This document shows, piece by piece, positions 1-8,168 of a DNA stretch of 64,000 nt. The stretch covers positions 1,736,001-1,800,000 of the forward strand of contig CAVWCQ010000008.1 in the NCBI GenBank assembly GCA_963753545.1, read 5' to 3'. Below the pieces are notes generated by a model. The model saw only the letters and a program-made list of their open reading frames with translations, was not told the origin of the DNA and made no database searches. The DNA comes from CAVWCQ01 sp963753545 (GTDB taxonomy: Bacteria; Chloroflexota; Anaerolineae; Aggregatilineales; Aggregatilineaceae). Position numbers and translations under genes: made by a program. Position 1 is the first letter of the stretch; each line of letters begins with the position of its first letter.

Positions 1-1
1 G

Positions 2-1057
2 GTCTATTTTGTGTCGAGCAACGTCCACGCGATCCCGAATCTGCTCAGCGGCTTTGCGCTGCGCGAGGAGGAGGAGATTCTCGATTTTGTGGAGCGGGCA
101 GGCGATCCGGGCCTGAAGGCCGAATACGATTATGTGCGGGTGCGGGCGGAGCTGAATAACAAGAATAACTTCCTCTACTACGCCCTGCGCCGTTATGGGA
201 CGGTGCCCGATGTCGATACGCGCCGCCTGGAGGCGGAGCGCAGCTTGGCATTTACCGCGCGCCCAGCCTCACGGCTTCGATATCGAGGCGCAGGTCGATC
301 GAACTGAGCAAGATCGATCCGGAGTGGATGGACCCGCGCCTGATGCTGCGCCAGTATGGAGGAGATGCGCCGTCTGCGCAGCAGTGACGCGCTGATCGTG
401 AATATCGACTATCCGCTGGGCATGGCGGCCTATCATGTGCTGGCGAAGATCAGCCAGGACGTGACACGCATGCAGGGGATTTATGTCATCGGCAAGGCGG
501 CGACGCTCAACGCGCGCATTGGCGACGTGTTGATCGCCAACGTGGTCTACGACGAGCAAAGCCAGAATTCGTACCTGTTCGGCAACTGCTTCACCGCCTC
601 CGATGTCATGCCCTATCTGACGGTCAGCAGCGTGCTGGACAATCAGAAAGTGGTCAGCGCGCGCGGCACGTTCCTGCAAAACGCGCGTTATATGGATGTG
701 TTCTACCGCGAGGGATATTCGGTCGTCGAGATGGAAGCCGGGCCGTATCTCTCCGGCATTTACGAGATGGTCCGCGCCCAGCGTCACCCGACCGATGAGA
801 TCGTCAACCTCTATATTGCGCCCTTTGAGATCGGCTTTTTGCACTACGCCAGTGATACGCCGATGAGCAAGGGCCGTAACCTGGGGGCGGGGCGCTTGAG
901 CTATGTTGGCGCAGAACCGACCTATGCGACGGCAATCGCCACGCTGCGCCGCATCTTCAGCCAGGAACTGGATCGCCTGCGTATGGAAGATCCGAAGAAG
1001 GAAGCCGCCGAACGGGCGGGAATCGAGACGGAAAATGGAAGTCTATCAGGCCATTAA
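2..1057 (+). pseudogene. Nucleoside-phosphorylase-like protein, 5'-truncated and frameshifted
   Basis: The reading frame is open to the window edge, so the true start lies upstream; a GTG at 11 is only an internal candidate. The frame is lost near 240 and regained near 355, so two indels are needed. The C-terminal part has the segment VVEMEAGPYLSGIYE, which resembles the MEAA-type nucleoside-binding motif of the phosphorylase superfamily, and earlier text fits an alpha/beta sandwich. No substrate can be assigned. The 3' end overlaps the nitroreductase start at 1035, which suggests one transcript. Both frames read as normal protein, so sequencing error is as likely as decay. Confidence 0.55.
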
Positions 1058-1561
1058 AGCTAATCGTTCGGTCCGGCAGTTCACCGATCAGCCCGTGCCC
1101 CGTGACGATATACAGCAGATCGTCAACGCGGGGCGGCTGTCCGGTTCCGCCAAAAACAGACAGCCCTGGCAGTTTATCGTCGTCACCGACCGTGAGACGC
1201 TGCAAGAGTTGAGCAAGTGCGGTCCCTGGTGCGACCCATCTGGCGGGGGCGGCCTTCGCGGTGGTGATGATCACGTCCGATCTGCACACCCCGCCGACGC
1301 TGACCACGCCCTTCGATCTGGGCCGCGCCAGCCAGAATATGATCCTCGACCGCGTGGGAGAAGGGGATCGGCTCGTGCATGGCGACGATCTACGAGATGG
1401 ACAAGGCCCGCGCCGCGCTAGGCGTTCCCGCTGAGATGCAAGTTCCCTGGGCGATCTCGTTCGGCTATCCGCATCCTGAAGCCGATCCGCGCAATCGCCC
1501 CGCCAAAAGCACAGGCCGCCGCCAGATCGATGAGGTCGTTCACTGGGAGAAATGGGAGTAA
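1035..1561 (+). pseudogene. Nitroreductase family protein, frameshifted
   Basis: The N-terminus (MEVYQAIKANRSVRQF, then SGSAKNRQPWQF) is typical of FMN-binding nitroreductases: the Arg/Ser pair contacts FMN and the NxQPW segment closes the active site. The frame breaks near 1220 and again near 1350, and the C-terminal part is read from 1379 (GVPAEMQVPWAISFGYP, ending VHWEKWE). With both corrected the protein would be about 175 residues, normal for the family. These enzymes reduce nitro, quinone or flavin-linked substrates with NAD(P)H; the substrate here is unknown. Its last 40 bases are repeated downstream of the MntA/HepT pair. Confidence 0.7.
1521..1560 (+). repeat. 40-bp direct repeat, left copy (3' end of nitroreductase)
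   Basis: This copy runs from GCCAGATCGATGAGG to GGGAGTA and contains the last codons of the nitroreductase. An almost identical copy lies at 2227-2265, differing by one base deletion and one substitution. The two copies enclose exactly the mntA-hepT pair. Confidence 0.85.
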
Positions 1562-1565
1562 GGCT

Positions 1566-1874
1566 GTGGCAACCAATACAGGCTTAGGGATTGACGATCT
1601 GCTCAAAGGCAAGCGGGATGAAATTCTGCGTCTGGCTGAGCAATATGGCGCAAGCAACGTGCGTGTATTTGGCTCAGTCGCGCGCGGCGAAGCGCGTCCT
1701 GACAGCGATATCGATCTGTTGGTAGACTTCAAACCAGACTATCGGCTGTGGGACAAAATCGGGCTAAAGCAAGACCTCGAAGACCTGCTTGGGCGAAAAG
1801 TTGATCTGGTTCATGCCGCCTTCATCCGTGATGAAATCGCCCCCACTATTTTACGGGAGGCGGTTGCGCTTTGA
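1566..1874 (+). CDS. mntA: MntA-type nucleotidyltransferase antitoxin
   Basis: Small (102-residue) minimal nucleotidyltransferase. The signature GS-x10-DxD is intact: Gly36-Ser37, then Asp48 and Asp50, followed by a late Asp in the VDLVHA segment. In characterised MntA/HepT systems this protein adds AMP residues to HepT and so blocks its toxicity. The GTG at 1566 is chosen as start because it lies just after the nitroreductase stop; upstream in-frame codons lie inside that gene. Its stop overlaps the hepT start (TTGA, 1871-1874), so translation is coupled. The family and its partner identify it clearly. Confidence 0.9.
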   Translation: MATNTGLGIDDLLKGKRDEILRLAEQYGASNVRVFGSVARGEARPDSDIDLLVDFKPDYRLWDKIGLKQDLEDLLGRKVDLVHAAFIRDEIAPTILREAVAL

Positions 1875-2221
1875 ATCGGCAGCGGCTTTACCTTCAGGAC
1901 ATGTTGGAACGCATCCGCCGTATCGAGGTTATTTCAGCAAGCGGGCGTGATGAATTTATGGCCTCTTTTGTCAATCAGGATGCGGTTATCCGTAGTTTTG
2001 AGGTCATTGGCGAGATCGTCAAACGCTTGTCACCAGATTTACTTGTTGCGCATCCAACAATCCCTTGGCGGCAGATCGCTGGTTTCCGCGATGTGCTTAT
2101 TCATGATTATGAGAAGATCGATATAGCGGCTGTCTGGCGAATTGTTGAAGAAGATTTACTCCCACTCAAAGAAGCAGCGAATACAATGTTAGCAGGTTTG
2201 GATGAAGATGCGGAGAGTTAG
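1871..2221 (+). CDS. hepT: HepT-like ribonuclease toxin (DUF86)
   Basis: 116-residue all-helical HEPN protein with an intact Rx4-6H catalytic motif: Arg73, His78 and Tyr80 in RDVLIHDY. The Tyr is the residue AMPylated by MntA in studied systems. HepT proteins cut RNA, or tRNA 3' ends in some cases. The start is TTG, overlapping the mntA stop by four bases. The antitoxin-first order is one of the known arrangements. The active site is complete, so the toxin is predicted to be functional. The pair has no other genes with it and is framed by 40-bp direct repeats. Confidence 0.9.
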   Translation: MNRQRLYLQDMLERIRRIEVISASGRDEFMASFVNQDAVIRSFEVIGEIVKRLSPDLLVAHPTIPWRQIAGFRDVLIHDYEKIDIAAVWRIVEEDLLPLKEAANTMLAGLDEDAES

Positions 2222-2226
2222 AAGCA

Positions 2227-2265
2227 GCCAGATCGATGAGGTCGGCACTGGGAGAAATGGGAGTA
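2227..2265 (+). repeat. 40-bp direct repeat, right copy
   Basis: Begins GCCAGATCGATGAGGTCGG and ends GGGAGTA. It matches 1521-1560 at all but about two positions. Here it codes for nothing and starts six bases after the hepT stop. It looks like a duplicated piece of the nitroreductase tail left by insertion or unequal recombination. Confidence 0.85.
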
Positions 2266-2269
2266 GTGT

Positions 2270-2517
2270 GCCTTGGGCATTGGCTTTAGCGACATAGGCA
2301 AAGACAGCTTTATTATTCTCTGTTCAGTTCCTTTTTGGGACTCGTATTCTTGGCATTCAACGCCGTAGTATTCTATCGAGACAATCCAGCATCGTGAGCC
2401 TTGGTATTGGAAAGGAGCCTGGCTCACTTCATTTTTTGATCCAGAATTCCAGTTTTCTTCTGCCTATGGATTACGAGTTGTATCTTTACTTTTTCCTCCA
2501 CCGCAGTGAAAACGACT
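2270..2517 (+). pseudogene. Possible gene remnant with an in-frame stop
   Basis: One plus-strand frame reads as plausible protein (CALGIGFSDIGKDSF, later PWYWKGAWLTSFFDPEF, then SSAYGLRVVSLLFPPP) and is broken by one TAG near 2370; it ends at a TGA near 2515. There is no convincing start codon or ribosome binding site. It may be the C-terminal remnant of a gene displaced when the toxin-antitoxin module arrived. I recognise no family. Base composition is AT-richer than the surrounding genes. Confidence 0.25.
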
Positions 2518-2590
2518 TGGCGATAGGATATGCCTCAATGAGAAACAAGACATGTCTGATAGGTATCTTGCTCGTTATAGGGGCCATTGT

Positions 2591-2598
2591 ATCTATCT
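2591..2598 (+). repeat. Target site duplication, left (ATCTATCT)
   Basis: The 8-bp sequence ATCTATCT directly precedes the left inverted repeat of the insertion sequence and is repeated at 3501-3508 just after the right one. A perfect duplication indicates a simple, recent transposition. Confidence 0.85.
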
Positions 2599-3500
2599 AC
2601 CTTGATTGCTAGTCGATGATATTGGTGAAAGCAAGAGCCAACAAGCTCGCCCAGGCTTTCAGATCAAAACCAAGATTGGTCCGAACATGAAGGGATTGAA
2701 TGCCCATTTTTTCCAGTTGCGAGTAAACCGTCTCAATCCGTTTACGATAGAGGTGTAGGTCAAAATCGTCAGCCCAGCGATTTGGTTGCATGTTGGTGCG
2801 ACGAGCCGAAACCAACCGCACCCCGCATGCCTCAAAAATGGTTTGGGCATCCGGGGCAGCGATGTAGCCTTTGTCGCCAAAGACCGTTGCGCCTTTAGGC
2901 AGGCGGACCGTCAACTCATGAATGGGGGTCAGATCCTGCAAGGATGCGGGCAACAAATCGAAAGCGACCGGGACACCTTCTGCCGTGCAAATCAGATGCA
3001 GCCGCCAGCCAAAGAACTTCTCATGTTTGGCGGCACAATAGCCGCAATAGACTTTGCCCCGCACTTTCTTACACCGTCGCGCACGGACTCGCTTGCAAAC
3101 CGGCAGCGGCATGCTATCGATGATAAAGACCTCCCCCGTCGCAAAGAGTTCACCCAGCAAGGTCACGATCCCATACACCCACTCGCTCAAGGCGTGCAGT
3201 CGGCGGTTGAAACGCGACACGCTCAACGGTGGAATATCGCCCACTTTGATCAGGATACACAAGGCTCGTTCATGATGATTTTGAAAATACTTCGCGGCAA
3301 CGACAGCTACGGTCAAGATTTCAGCCGCACCGATGGTCGTGCGTTTATCATCGGTGTAGCCGTGTGCTTTCAGCACATCATCAAGCACGCTATAAGCCGT
3401 TACAATATAGGTGTCGTTCATGTGGGACCTCCGTTGAATGTGGTGTGGTAACTCCATTCTAACGGGTCCTGCATGAACGACTTCAACTAGCAATCAAGGT
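2599..3500 (-). mobile_element. Complete IS982-family insertion sequence (902 bp)
   Basis: Both ends are defined. ACCTTGATTGCTAGT at 2599-2613 is matched by its exact complement at 3486-3500. The ACC tip is typical of IS982-family ends. Identical 8-bp flanks (ATCTATCT) are the target duplication. The only gene is the transposase on the minus strand, occupying nearly the whole element. Length and single-ORF structure fit the family (about 1 kb). The element interrupts a hypothetical gene and leaves it repairable in frame. Confidence 0.92.
2609..3421 (-). CDS. IS982-family DDE transposase
   Basis: 270-residue transposase, full length for the family. The catalytic triad is visible: Asp102 in FIIDSMPLPVC, Asp183 in VFGDKGYIAAP and Glu230 in YRKRIETVYSQLEK. 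The central Cys/Arg-rich segment (CKRVRARRCKK, CGYCAAKH) is also typical. I chose the ATG giving MNDTYIVTAY; an upstream in-frame start would extend the protein to the right inverted repeat with atypical sequence. The stop codon lies inside the left inverted repeat. No frameshift or missing residue is seen, so the element is probably active. Confidence 0.92.
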   Translation of the reverse strand: MNDTYIVTAYSVLDDVLKAHGYTDDKRTTIGAAEILTVAVVAAKYFQNHHERALCILIKVGDIPPLSVSRFNRRLHALSEWVYGIVTLLGELFATGEVFIIDSMPLPVCKRVRARRCKKVRGKVYCGYCAAKHEKFFGWRLHLICTAEGVPVAFDLLPASLQDLTPIHELTVRLPKGATVFGDKGYIAAPDAQTIFEACGVRLVSARRTNMQPNRWADDFDLHLYRKRIETVYSQLEKMGIQSLHVRTNLGFDLKAWASLLALAFTNIID

Positions 3501-3508
3501 ATCTATCT
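3501..3508 (+). repeat. Target site duplication, right (ATCTATCT)
   Basis: Second copy of the 8-bp duplication, immediately after the right inverted repeat. The interrupted gene resumes in frame at 3509. Confidence 0.85.
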
Positions 3509-4044
3509 ATCATTTCATTCAGGAACGAGACTTTGAAATAAGCTACAAGGGAACAGTCAACGGCGAATTTACTGGGCACGGGGATTTGATACCTTGTGAC
3601 AAGGGCAATGATGCTTCACTGCAAACGACGATTTCGCTCCAAGAACTATCAAATCGCTCTGGGGCAAGCTACGTTGTCTTAATCTTGCCTGTTGGTTTAC
3701 GACCGGGTAAATATACGATTTCTAATACTGATTTTTCTAGTGGCAGTTTCGGGATTTCGGCAACTATTTTCGATAGTTCGATAAATGACACTTTTTTGTT
3801 CGCCAAGAATGATGAGTACTTCATTTTTGGACAGGATGATCTTGTTTCAGGTTTTATAGAACTCAAGTCTGTTCTAACTAATGCCTCTCAGCGCGTTCAG
3901 GGTAGCTTCAAAGGTGAATTTCAATCCAATTCTGATAAATTGAGTATCGAAGGCGATTTTAACTTTATTCCCAGTGGAGATTTCGGCTATGATTGTTTGG
4001 AAAACGCTGAAAGCTCACCCGAATAGCTATGCGGAGATAAACAG

Positions 4045-4717
4045 ATGGACCCCAACCGCAAACAGTGGAACGATCTGCACCAGGAATTACACGATGCTTT
4101 GGCCCACACGGAGACCCACGATCAGTCGATCAACCTGTTCCTGAGCTCTGCACGCGATGGTTCACACGGCGGCTATGTCGGAGGCCGGGCTGTGGTCGTT
4201 TGAGGATGATATCTGGCAGGACGCCAGCGAAGTTATCATCCGCCGTATTCCGAAGGGCGGCGATCATTCTATCGCCTGGGTATTGTGGCACAGTGCCCGC
4301 ATCGAAGACGTAACCATGAATTTGCTGGTCGCGGGCTGTCCGCAGCTTTATACGGCTGAGAATTGGGCGGATCAGATGAAAACGCCATTCCGCCACGCGG
4401 GCAACGCCATGAGTGCTGTCGATATCGCCAGTCTCAGCACAGCGATTGATCTTGAGGCGCTGCGGGCTTATCGTCTGGCTGTCGGACGCCGTACCCGCGC
4501 CATCGTGCAGGTCATTCCGCCGGAACAGGTGCGCCAGAAAGTCGATCCATCCCGCTTGCGGCAGGTAGCGGAGCAGGGCGCGGTGATCCCCGAAGCCCAG
4601 GAGATCATCGACTATTGGGGCGGGCGCACGATTGCTGGCTTGTTGCTCATGCCTCCAACCCGCCATAATTTTTTGCATCTGAATGAAGCGCTGCGCCTGA
4701 AACAGAAGCGCCAATAA
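4045..4717 (+). pseudogene. DinB-like four-helix protein, one frameshift
   Basis: The ATG at 4045 begins a helical N-terminus (MDPNRKQWNDLHQELHDAL) that loses frame near 4151. The remainder is read from about 4153 (HAMVHTAAMSEAG, LWSFEDDIW) to 4717. The segment HSIAWVLWHSARIEDV and the late HNFLHLNEAL carry His residues spaced as in DinB/YfiT-type metal-binding bundles. With one base corrected the protein is about 224 residues. Family members include thiol-dependent transferases and stress proteins; no substrate can be inferred here. One indel with good protein on both sides suggests a sequencing error. Confidence 0.6.
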
Positions 4718-4818
4718 TGAGGCCGCTCGCATTCCCGGTACATGCAAAATGATGGGATACTGGATTGGTTTTGGGGTATTAAGGAATATCCCCTGGTAAT
4801 ATCCAATGAGAGGTGAAA

Positions 4819-5374
4819 ATGAACACGGCTCTAATTCTGATCGATATTCAGAATGATTATTTTCCCGGCGGCAGGATGGAATTGGTCGGCAGCGAACAGG
4901 CCAGCCAATGCGCCAGCCGCTTATTGAATGCCTTCCGCGATCATCATTTGCCGCTGGTGTTTATCCAGCATATCGCCGCCCGGCCCGGCGCGACGTTCTT
5001 TCTGCCAGACACACCCGGCGCTGAGATTCACCCCAATCATCCAACCGCATGCTGGCGAGACAGTGATTGTCAAGCACTTCCCGAACAGTTTCCGCGAGAC
5101 GCCTTTGCTGGACCATTTGCAGGGGCAGGGGATTCAGCGGTTCGTCGTGGCAGGGATGATGACTCACATGTGTGTCGATGCCACGACCCGCGCCGCGGCT
5201 GATTATGGCTTCGAGTGCCTGATTGCGTCGGATGCCTGTGCAACTCGCGCGCTCACCTTCGAGGGGCGAACCGTCGCCGCGCCAGATGTTCACGCCGCGT
5301 TTCTGGCCGCGCTGAATGGAACCTATGGGCGCGTCCTGCCCGTCGAAACCATCTTAGCGGAGATTTCCTCGTAG
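4819..5374 (+). pseudogene. Isochorismatase-family cysteine hydrolase, one frameshift
   Basis: The fold and catalytic triad are recognisable: Asp in LILIDIQNDYFPGG, Lys in TVIVKHFPNSF and Cys in AGMMTHMCVDATTRAA. The frame changes near 5043, between the HPNH stretch and the HAGETV segment. The corrected protein is about 184 residues, normal for this family of amidohydrolases (isochorismatase, nicotinamidase, N-carbamoyl amidases). GAGAGG six bases upstream supports the ATG at 4819 over the GTG at 4813. The substrate is unknown. Confidence 0.75.
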
Positions 5375-5384
5375 GGGGCGAGGC

Positions 5385-5936
5385 TTACACGTCGAAAATA
5401 TCTTGGACTGTGACGGAGAAACCGGGCAGCACGTCGCCGCCGTTGAGCACGCCATCTGGCCCGATTTTGCGGACGGCCTGCCCTGGCAAATAAACCTCGA
5501 CACGCTGGCGATCCGGGTCCACAACCCAGACGACTGTCCCGACCGATAAGTAATTGACCACCTTGACTCGTATTTCATAATCGGTATTCGACGGCGACAG
5601 CACTTCAACGGCGAGATCGGGCGGAATAGGGCTGTAGGCACGCTCGGATGGCTCGGATTGACGCGCTTTCGAGACATAAGCCACATCGGGAATGTACCGT
5701 TCCCCGGCGATCATGTAGCCGCCGTCCGCCCCCGTCGCGATGCCGCCCAGTTTGTTTTGCAGCAGATACATGCCGATGAAAACACCTAGCTTGTAAGCGA
5801 TAGCCGATGATCGTTGATTGGAGACCACCTCGCTCACTTCCCCGCCGATGTATTCAAAGAGCTTGTCGGCGTTCTGCGGCAGCAGCACATACCGATCAAA
5901 CTCTTCGACTGTCATCCGCTGTGTTTGAGTGCCCAT
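5385..5936 (-). CDS. Uma2 family protein (DUF820, PD-(D/E)XK nuclease fold)
   Basis: 183 residues. The nuclease-like core is visible: FEYIGGEV near the N-terminus, IPDVAYVSK with its Asp, then PDLAVEVLSPSN with the Glu of the E-x-K region, and VWVVDPDRQRVEVY. Uma2 proteins are abundant in Cyanobacteria and Chloroflexota; a restriction-endonuclease-like fold is established but their role is not. The gene runs against the isochorismatase-like gene with about ten bases between stops. A small frameshifted gene lies upstream on the same strand. Confidence 0.85.
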   Translation of the reverse strand: MGTQTQRMTVEEFDRYVLLPQNADKLFEYIGGEVSEVVSNQRSSAIAYKLGVFIGMYLLQNKLGGIATGADGGYMIAGERYIPDVAYVSKARQSEPSERAYSPIPPDLAVEVLSPSNTDYEIRVKVVNYLSVGTVVWVVDPDRQRVEVYLPGQAVRKIGPDGVLNGGDVLPGFSVTVQDIFDV

Positions 5937-6007
5937 CGCAGCCCATCTTTTCCCATTATCACCTTTTTACAAAGTGTAGCATATCACGACATTCACTAAA
6001 TGGGCAT

Positions 6008-6249
6008 CTAGCTTTCTCGATCTTCGCGCAGTAATTCCAGAGACGATTTTGCTCCTGGCGGAGGCGTCCAGCGATCTTGCTCAATGTCCTGCTGGACTTG
6101 CTCCCAGGTGCGTGTATCAGGTTCCTCATCGGTAAAAAGATCTCTTCATCCATTTCGAACCTGCCCAGCAGAACCGCCATCCGTTCATCGATCCGTTGAT
6201 CAATGAAGCGCTGAAGTTGTTCGAGTGTCATATTCTGAAGACCTGTCAT
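6008..6249 (-). pseudogene. Small hypothetical protein, frameshift at an A/T run
   Basis: The N-terminal part MTGLQNMTLEQLQRFIDQ continues DERMAVLLGRFEMDEE. At the T-run near 6132-6137 the frame must change, after which a convincing tail follows: DEEPDTRTWEQVQQDIEQ, then DRWTPPPGAKSSLELLRE and a TAG at 6008. The corrected protein is about 80 residues, charged and probably helical. It may be an antitoxin-like or accessory protein; I recognise no named family. A homopolymer indel suggests sequencing error. ATG at 6249 or 6231 are both possible starts. Confidence 0.5.
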
Positions 6250-6301
6250 TTTCGCCCGCTTATCCATAGACCTTATTGGAAAGTATAGCAGGATCACGCC
6301 T

Positions 6302-6916
6302 TTAAATCGCCGCCCCGCACCACGACAGACACACCAACCCGCCGCCCCGATACTCCGCGATCACGGGGCTGGTATAGTCCATGCCGTAGTCGTGGCTGAA
6401 CACCTGCTCAGCGTTGCTCAGCACCAGCGGCAGCATCATGCGCGACGTGCCGCCGTGCCCGACCAGCAGAAAGTTGTGATCCGTCTGCCCGTGCGCCGCG
6501 ATCAATCCCTCGATGAACGGCAGGTAGCGCGCCTTGATATCGTGGAACGTCTCGCCGCCCTCGATGCAGCGATCATAGCGCTGCTGATCCAGCCAGTCGT
6601 GCCACAGTTCGCCCCAGATTTTCCACGCGTCGTCGTCGCTTCGCCCCTCGATGATTCCGCAGTCATATTCGCGCAGCGCATCGGTAATCGTGAAGGGAAC
6701 GCCGAGCGCCTGCGACAGAATTTCCGTCGTCTGCCGGGCGCGTTTGACCGGGCTGCCATAGAGGTGGACAAACGGAATCCCGGCGAGAGTCGCGGCAAGA
6801 TCGGCGGCCTGCTGGCGGCCCTTGTCGGTCAGGGAATGATCGAAAGTCGGGCGGTTAGAGATGATGTGCAGTCGATTCGCGTCGCTCTCGCCATGCCGCA
6901 CAAAATAGAGTCTCAC
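6302..6916 (-). CDS. Histidine phosphatase family protein (phosphoglycerate-mutase-like)
   Basis: 204 residues. The catalytic motif is at the N-terminus (LYFVRHGESDANR: Arg7, nucleophile His8), with a second Arg in GSPVKRARQTTEIL, the proton donor Glu in the DCGIIEGR region, and the second catalytic His in FLLVGHGGTSRMML. All active-site residues are present. The branch covers metabolite phosphatases such as CobC-like and PhoE-like enzymes; sequence alone does not choose. It sits eight bases after fmt on the same strand and is probably cotranscribed with it. A second, similar gene lies at 12983-13648. Confidence 0.85.
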   Translation of the reverse strand: MRLYFVRHGESDANRLHIISNRPTFDHSLTDKGRQQAADLAATLAGIPFVHLYGSPVKRARQTTEILSQALGVPFTITDALREYDCGIIEGRSDDDAWKIWGELWHDWLDQQRYDRCIEGGETFHDIKARYLPFIEGLIAAHGQTDHNFLLVGHGGTSRMMLPLVLSNAEQVFSHDYGMDYTSPVIAEYRGGGLVCLSWCGAAI

Positions 6917-6924
6917 GCGATCCT

Positions 6925-7887
6925 CTACTTGTCCAAACGACTTCCGATGAAACTGGGCGCGCCGTTCACAAATTCGGCGGCGCTGACAGCTTGCCGTCCT
7001 GCCAACTGCAAACGAGTCGGGACGTACACCTGTTTCCCGGTGCTGATCGCAAACGGTGATCCGTTGGGTGGGGCGATTGTGTGGGCATCGATTACGCTGC
7101 CCGGCGGGGCGCTCACGTCAGTCGGCAGGGCATATCCCGCCAGAATCTTGAGCAGTTTGCCGTTCCAATGCGTGTAGGTGCCGGGCCACGGTGTGAAGGC
7201 GCGTACATGGCGATCAATCTCAATCGCGCTGGCCGACCAGTTGATCTGCCCCTCTTCTTTTTTCAACTGCGGAGCAATAGTGACCAGTGCCGGGTTATTA
7301 GACTGCGCGTGAGGGGATATACTGCCCGCACTGAACCAGCGCAGCGTGTGAATGAGCAGTATCGCACCCAGCGGGCCTAGCTTGTCGTGCAGCGACTGTC
7401 CCGTTTCCAGCGGATCGATGGGGATCGAATCCTGGAGCAGGATCGGCCCGGTATCCATCCCCGCATCCATGACCATCGTTGTCACACCCGTATAGACATC
7501 TCCGGCACGGATCGCGGCCTGGATCGGTGACGCGCCGCGCCAGCGGGGGAGCAGCGAGGCATGCACATTGATCGGGGCGATGCGGGGCACATCGAGCAGC
7601 ACCTGCTTGAGAATCTGGCCGAAGGCGACGACCACCAGAAAATCCGGTTTCCAGGCGCTAATCGTTTCCATCGCCTCAGGCTGGCGCACTTTTTCCGGCT
7701 GGATGACCGGAATCTGCGCTGCCAATGCGGCCTGTTTGACGGGCGACATCTGGATGGTCTGCCCGCGCCCGGCGGGGCGGTCCGGCTGGGTGACGACGCC
7801 CACCACGTCAAAATCGGGTTCCTCAATTAACGCTTGCAGAGTTGGCACTGAGAAATCGGGTGTGCCCATAAAGACGATGCGTGACAT
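6925..7887 (-). CDS. fmt: Methionyl-tRNA formyltransferase
   Basis: 320 residues, full length. It transfers a formyl group from 10-formyl-tetrahydrofolate to Met-tRNA(fMet) for initiation. Visible features: the N-terminal MGTPDFSVPTLQALI; the loop VVTQPDRPAGRG; the catalytic stretch NVHASLLPRWRGASPIQAAI with the conserved Asn and His; and MDAGMDTGPILLQ with the catalytic Asp. The C-terminal OB-like domain follows. The usual partner def (peptide deformylase) is not next to it. Divergent from the tRNA-His gene, with about 70 bases between. Confidence 0.95.
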   Translation of the reverse strand: MSRIVFMGTPDFSVPTLQALIEEPDFDVVGVVTQPDRPAGRGQTIQMSPVKQAALAAQIPVIQPEKVRQPEAMETISAWKPDFLVVVAFGQILKQVLLDVPRIAPINVHASLLPRWRGASPIQAAIRAGDVYTGVTTMVMDAGMDTGPILLQDSIPIDPLETGQSLHDKLGPLGAILLIHTLRWFSAGSISPHAQSNNPALVTIAPQLKKEEGQINWSASAIEIDRHVRAFTPWPGTYTHWNGKLLKILAGYALPTDVSAPPGSVIDAHTIAPPNGSPFAISTGKQVYVPTRLQLAGRQAVSAAEFVNGAPSFIGSRLDK

Positions 7888-7934
7888 ATGCCGCCTGCCT
7901 TATAAAATTCACTCTAGCGTGCCCGAAATGTCTA

Positions 7935-7943
7935 TGTTACAAT
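7935..7943 (+). promoter_or_regulatory. Extended -10 promoter element for tRNA-His
   Basis: TGTTACAAT fits an extended -10 (TGn plus TACAAT). It ends 13 bases before the first tRNA base, about right for a start just upstream of the mature tRNA. No good -35 is seen. Confidence 0.4.
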
Positions 7944-7955
7944 CCCAAACATTAT

Positions 7956-8029
7956 GGTGGCTGTGGTGCAGCGGTTAGCACGTCTGACTGTGGATCAGAA
8001 GGTCGAGGGTTCAAATCCCTCCAGCCACC
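7956..8029 (+). tRNA. tRNA-His (GTG anticodon)
   Basis: A full cloverleaf can be drawn. The acceptor GTGGCTG pairs with CAGCCAC, the anticodon stem TCTGA/TCAGA encloses loop CTGTGGA with anticodon GTG, and the T-arm is GAGGGTTCAAATCCCTC. The extra G at 7956 (G-1) opposite a C discriminator at 8029 is the specific mark of tRNA-His. CCA is not encoded. A terminator follows directly. Confidence 0.95.
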
Positions 8030-8036
8030 CACCTCC

Positions 8037-8064
8037 AACCGGCAAAAACGCCGGTTTTTTATTT
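8037..8064 (+). terminator. Rho-independent terminator after tRNA-His
   Basis: AACCGGC (8037-8043) pairs with GCCGGTT (8050-8056) around a six-base loop and is followed by a T-run. Confidence 0.85.
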
Positions 8065-8090
8065 CCCTGCTAATACTTGCGTGCGGTTTT

Positions 8091-8135
8091 GTAGGGGCGC
8101 TGCTAGCGTGCAGCGGCGAGCTAGCCGCTGCGCCC
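8091..8135 (+). repeat. GTAGGGGCG-family dispersed palindrome
   Basis: Starts GTAGGGGCGCTGCTAGCGTG and ends CCGCTGCGCCC; the two ends can pair. Related copies are at 17776-17830, 21911-21933, 31534-31581 and, inverted, 51423-51469. All are intergenic. Confidence 0.75.
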
Positions 8136-8168
8136 AGGTTTTATCCCTGCATGGCACGCACCGGGCGG

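Larger units (their letters stand above)
2538..4026 (+). pseudogene. Membrane-anchored hypothetical protein, split by IS982-type element
   Basis: If the element at 2599-3500 and one 8-bp duplication are removed, the two halves join in the same frame into a 192-residue protein. The ATG at 2538 begins MRNKTCLIGILLVIGAIVSI, one N-terminal hydrophobic segment that is either an anchor or an uncleaved signal. The rest, from 3509 on, is rich in Ser, Thr, Gly and short beta-like stretches, and looks extracytoplasmic. I do not recognise the family. The exact frame restoration shows that the gene was intact before insertion, so the insertion is recent. The right half (3586-4026) has no start or binding site of its own. 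Confidence 0.75.

Noticed and set aside
269..844. Minus-strand 191-codon frame over the phosphorylase-like gene
   Set aside because: Antisense frame of a real gene; composition is typical of a shadow.
2786..3451. 221-codon plus-strand frame inside the insertion sequence
   Set aside because: Antisense to the transposase; IS982 elements carry one gene.
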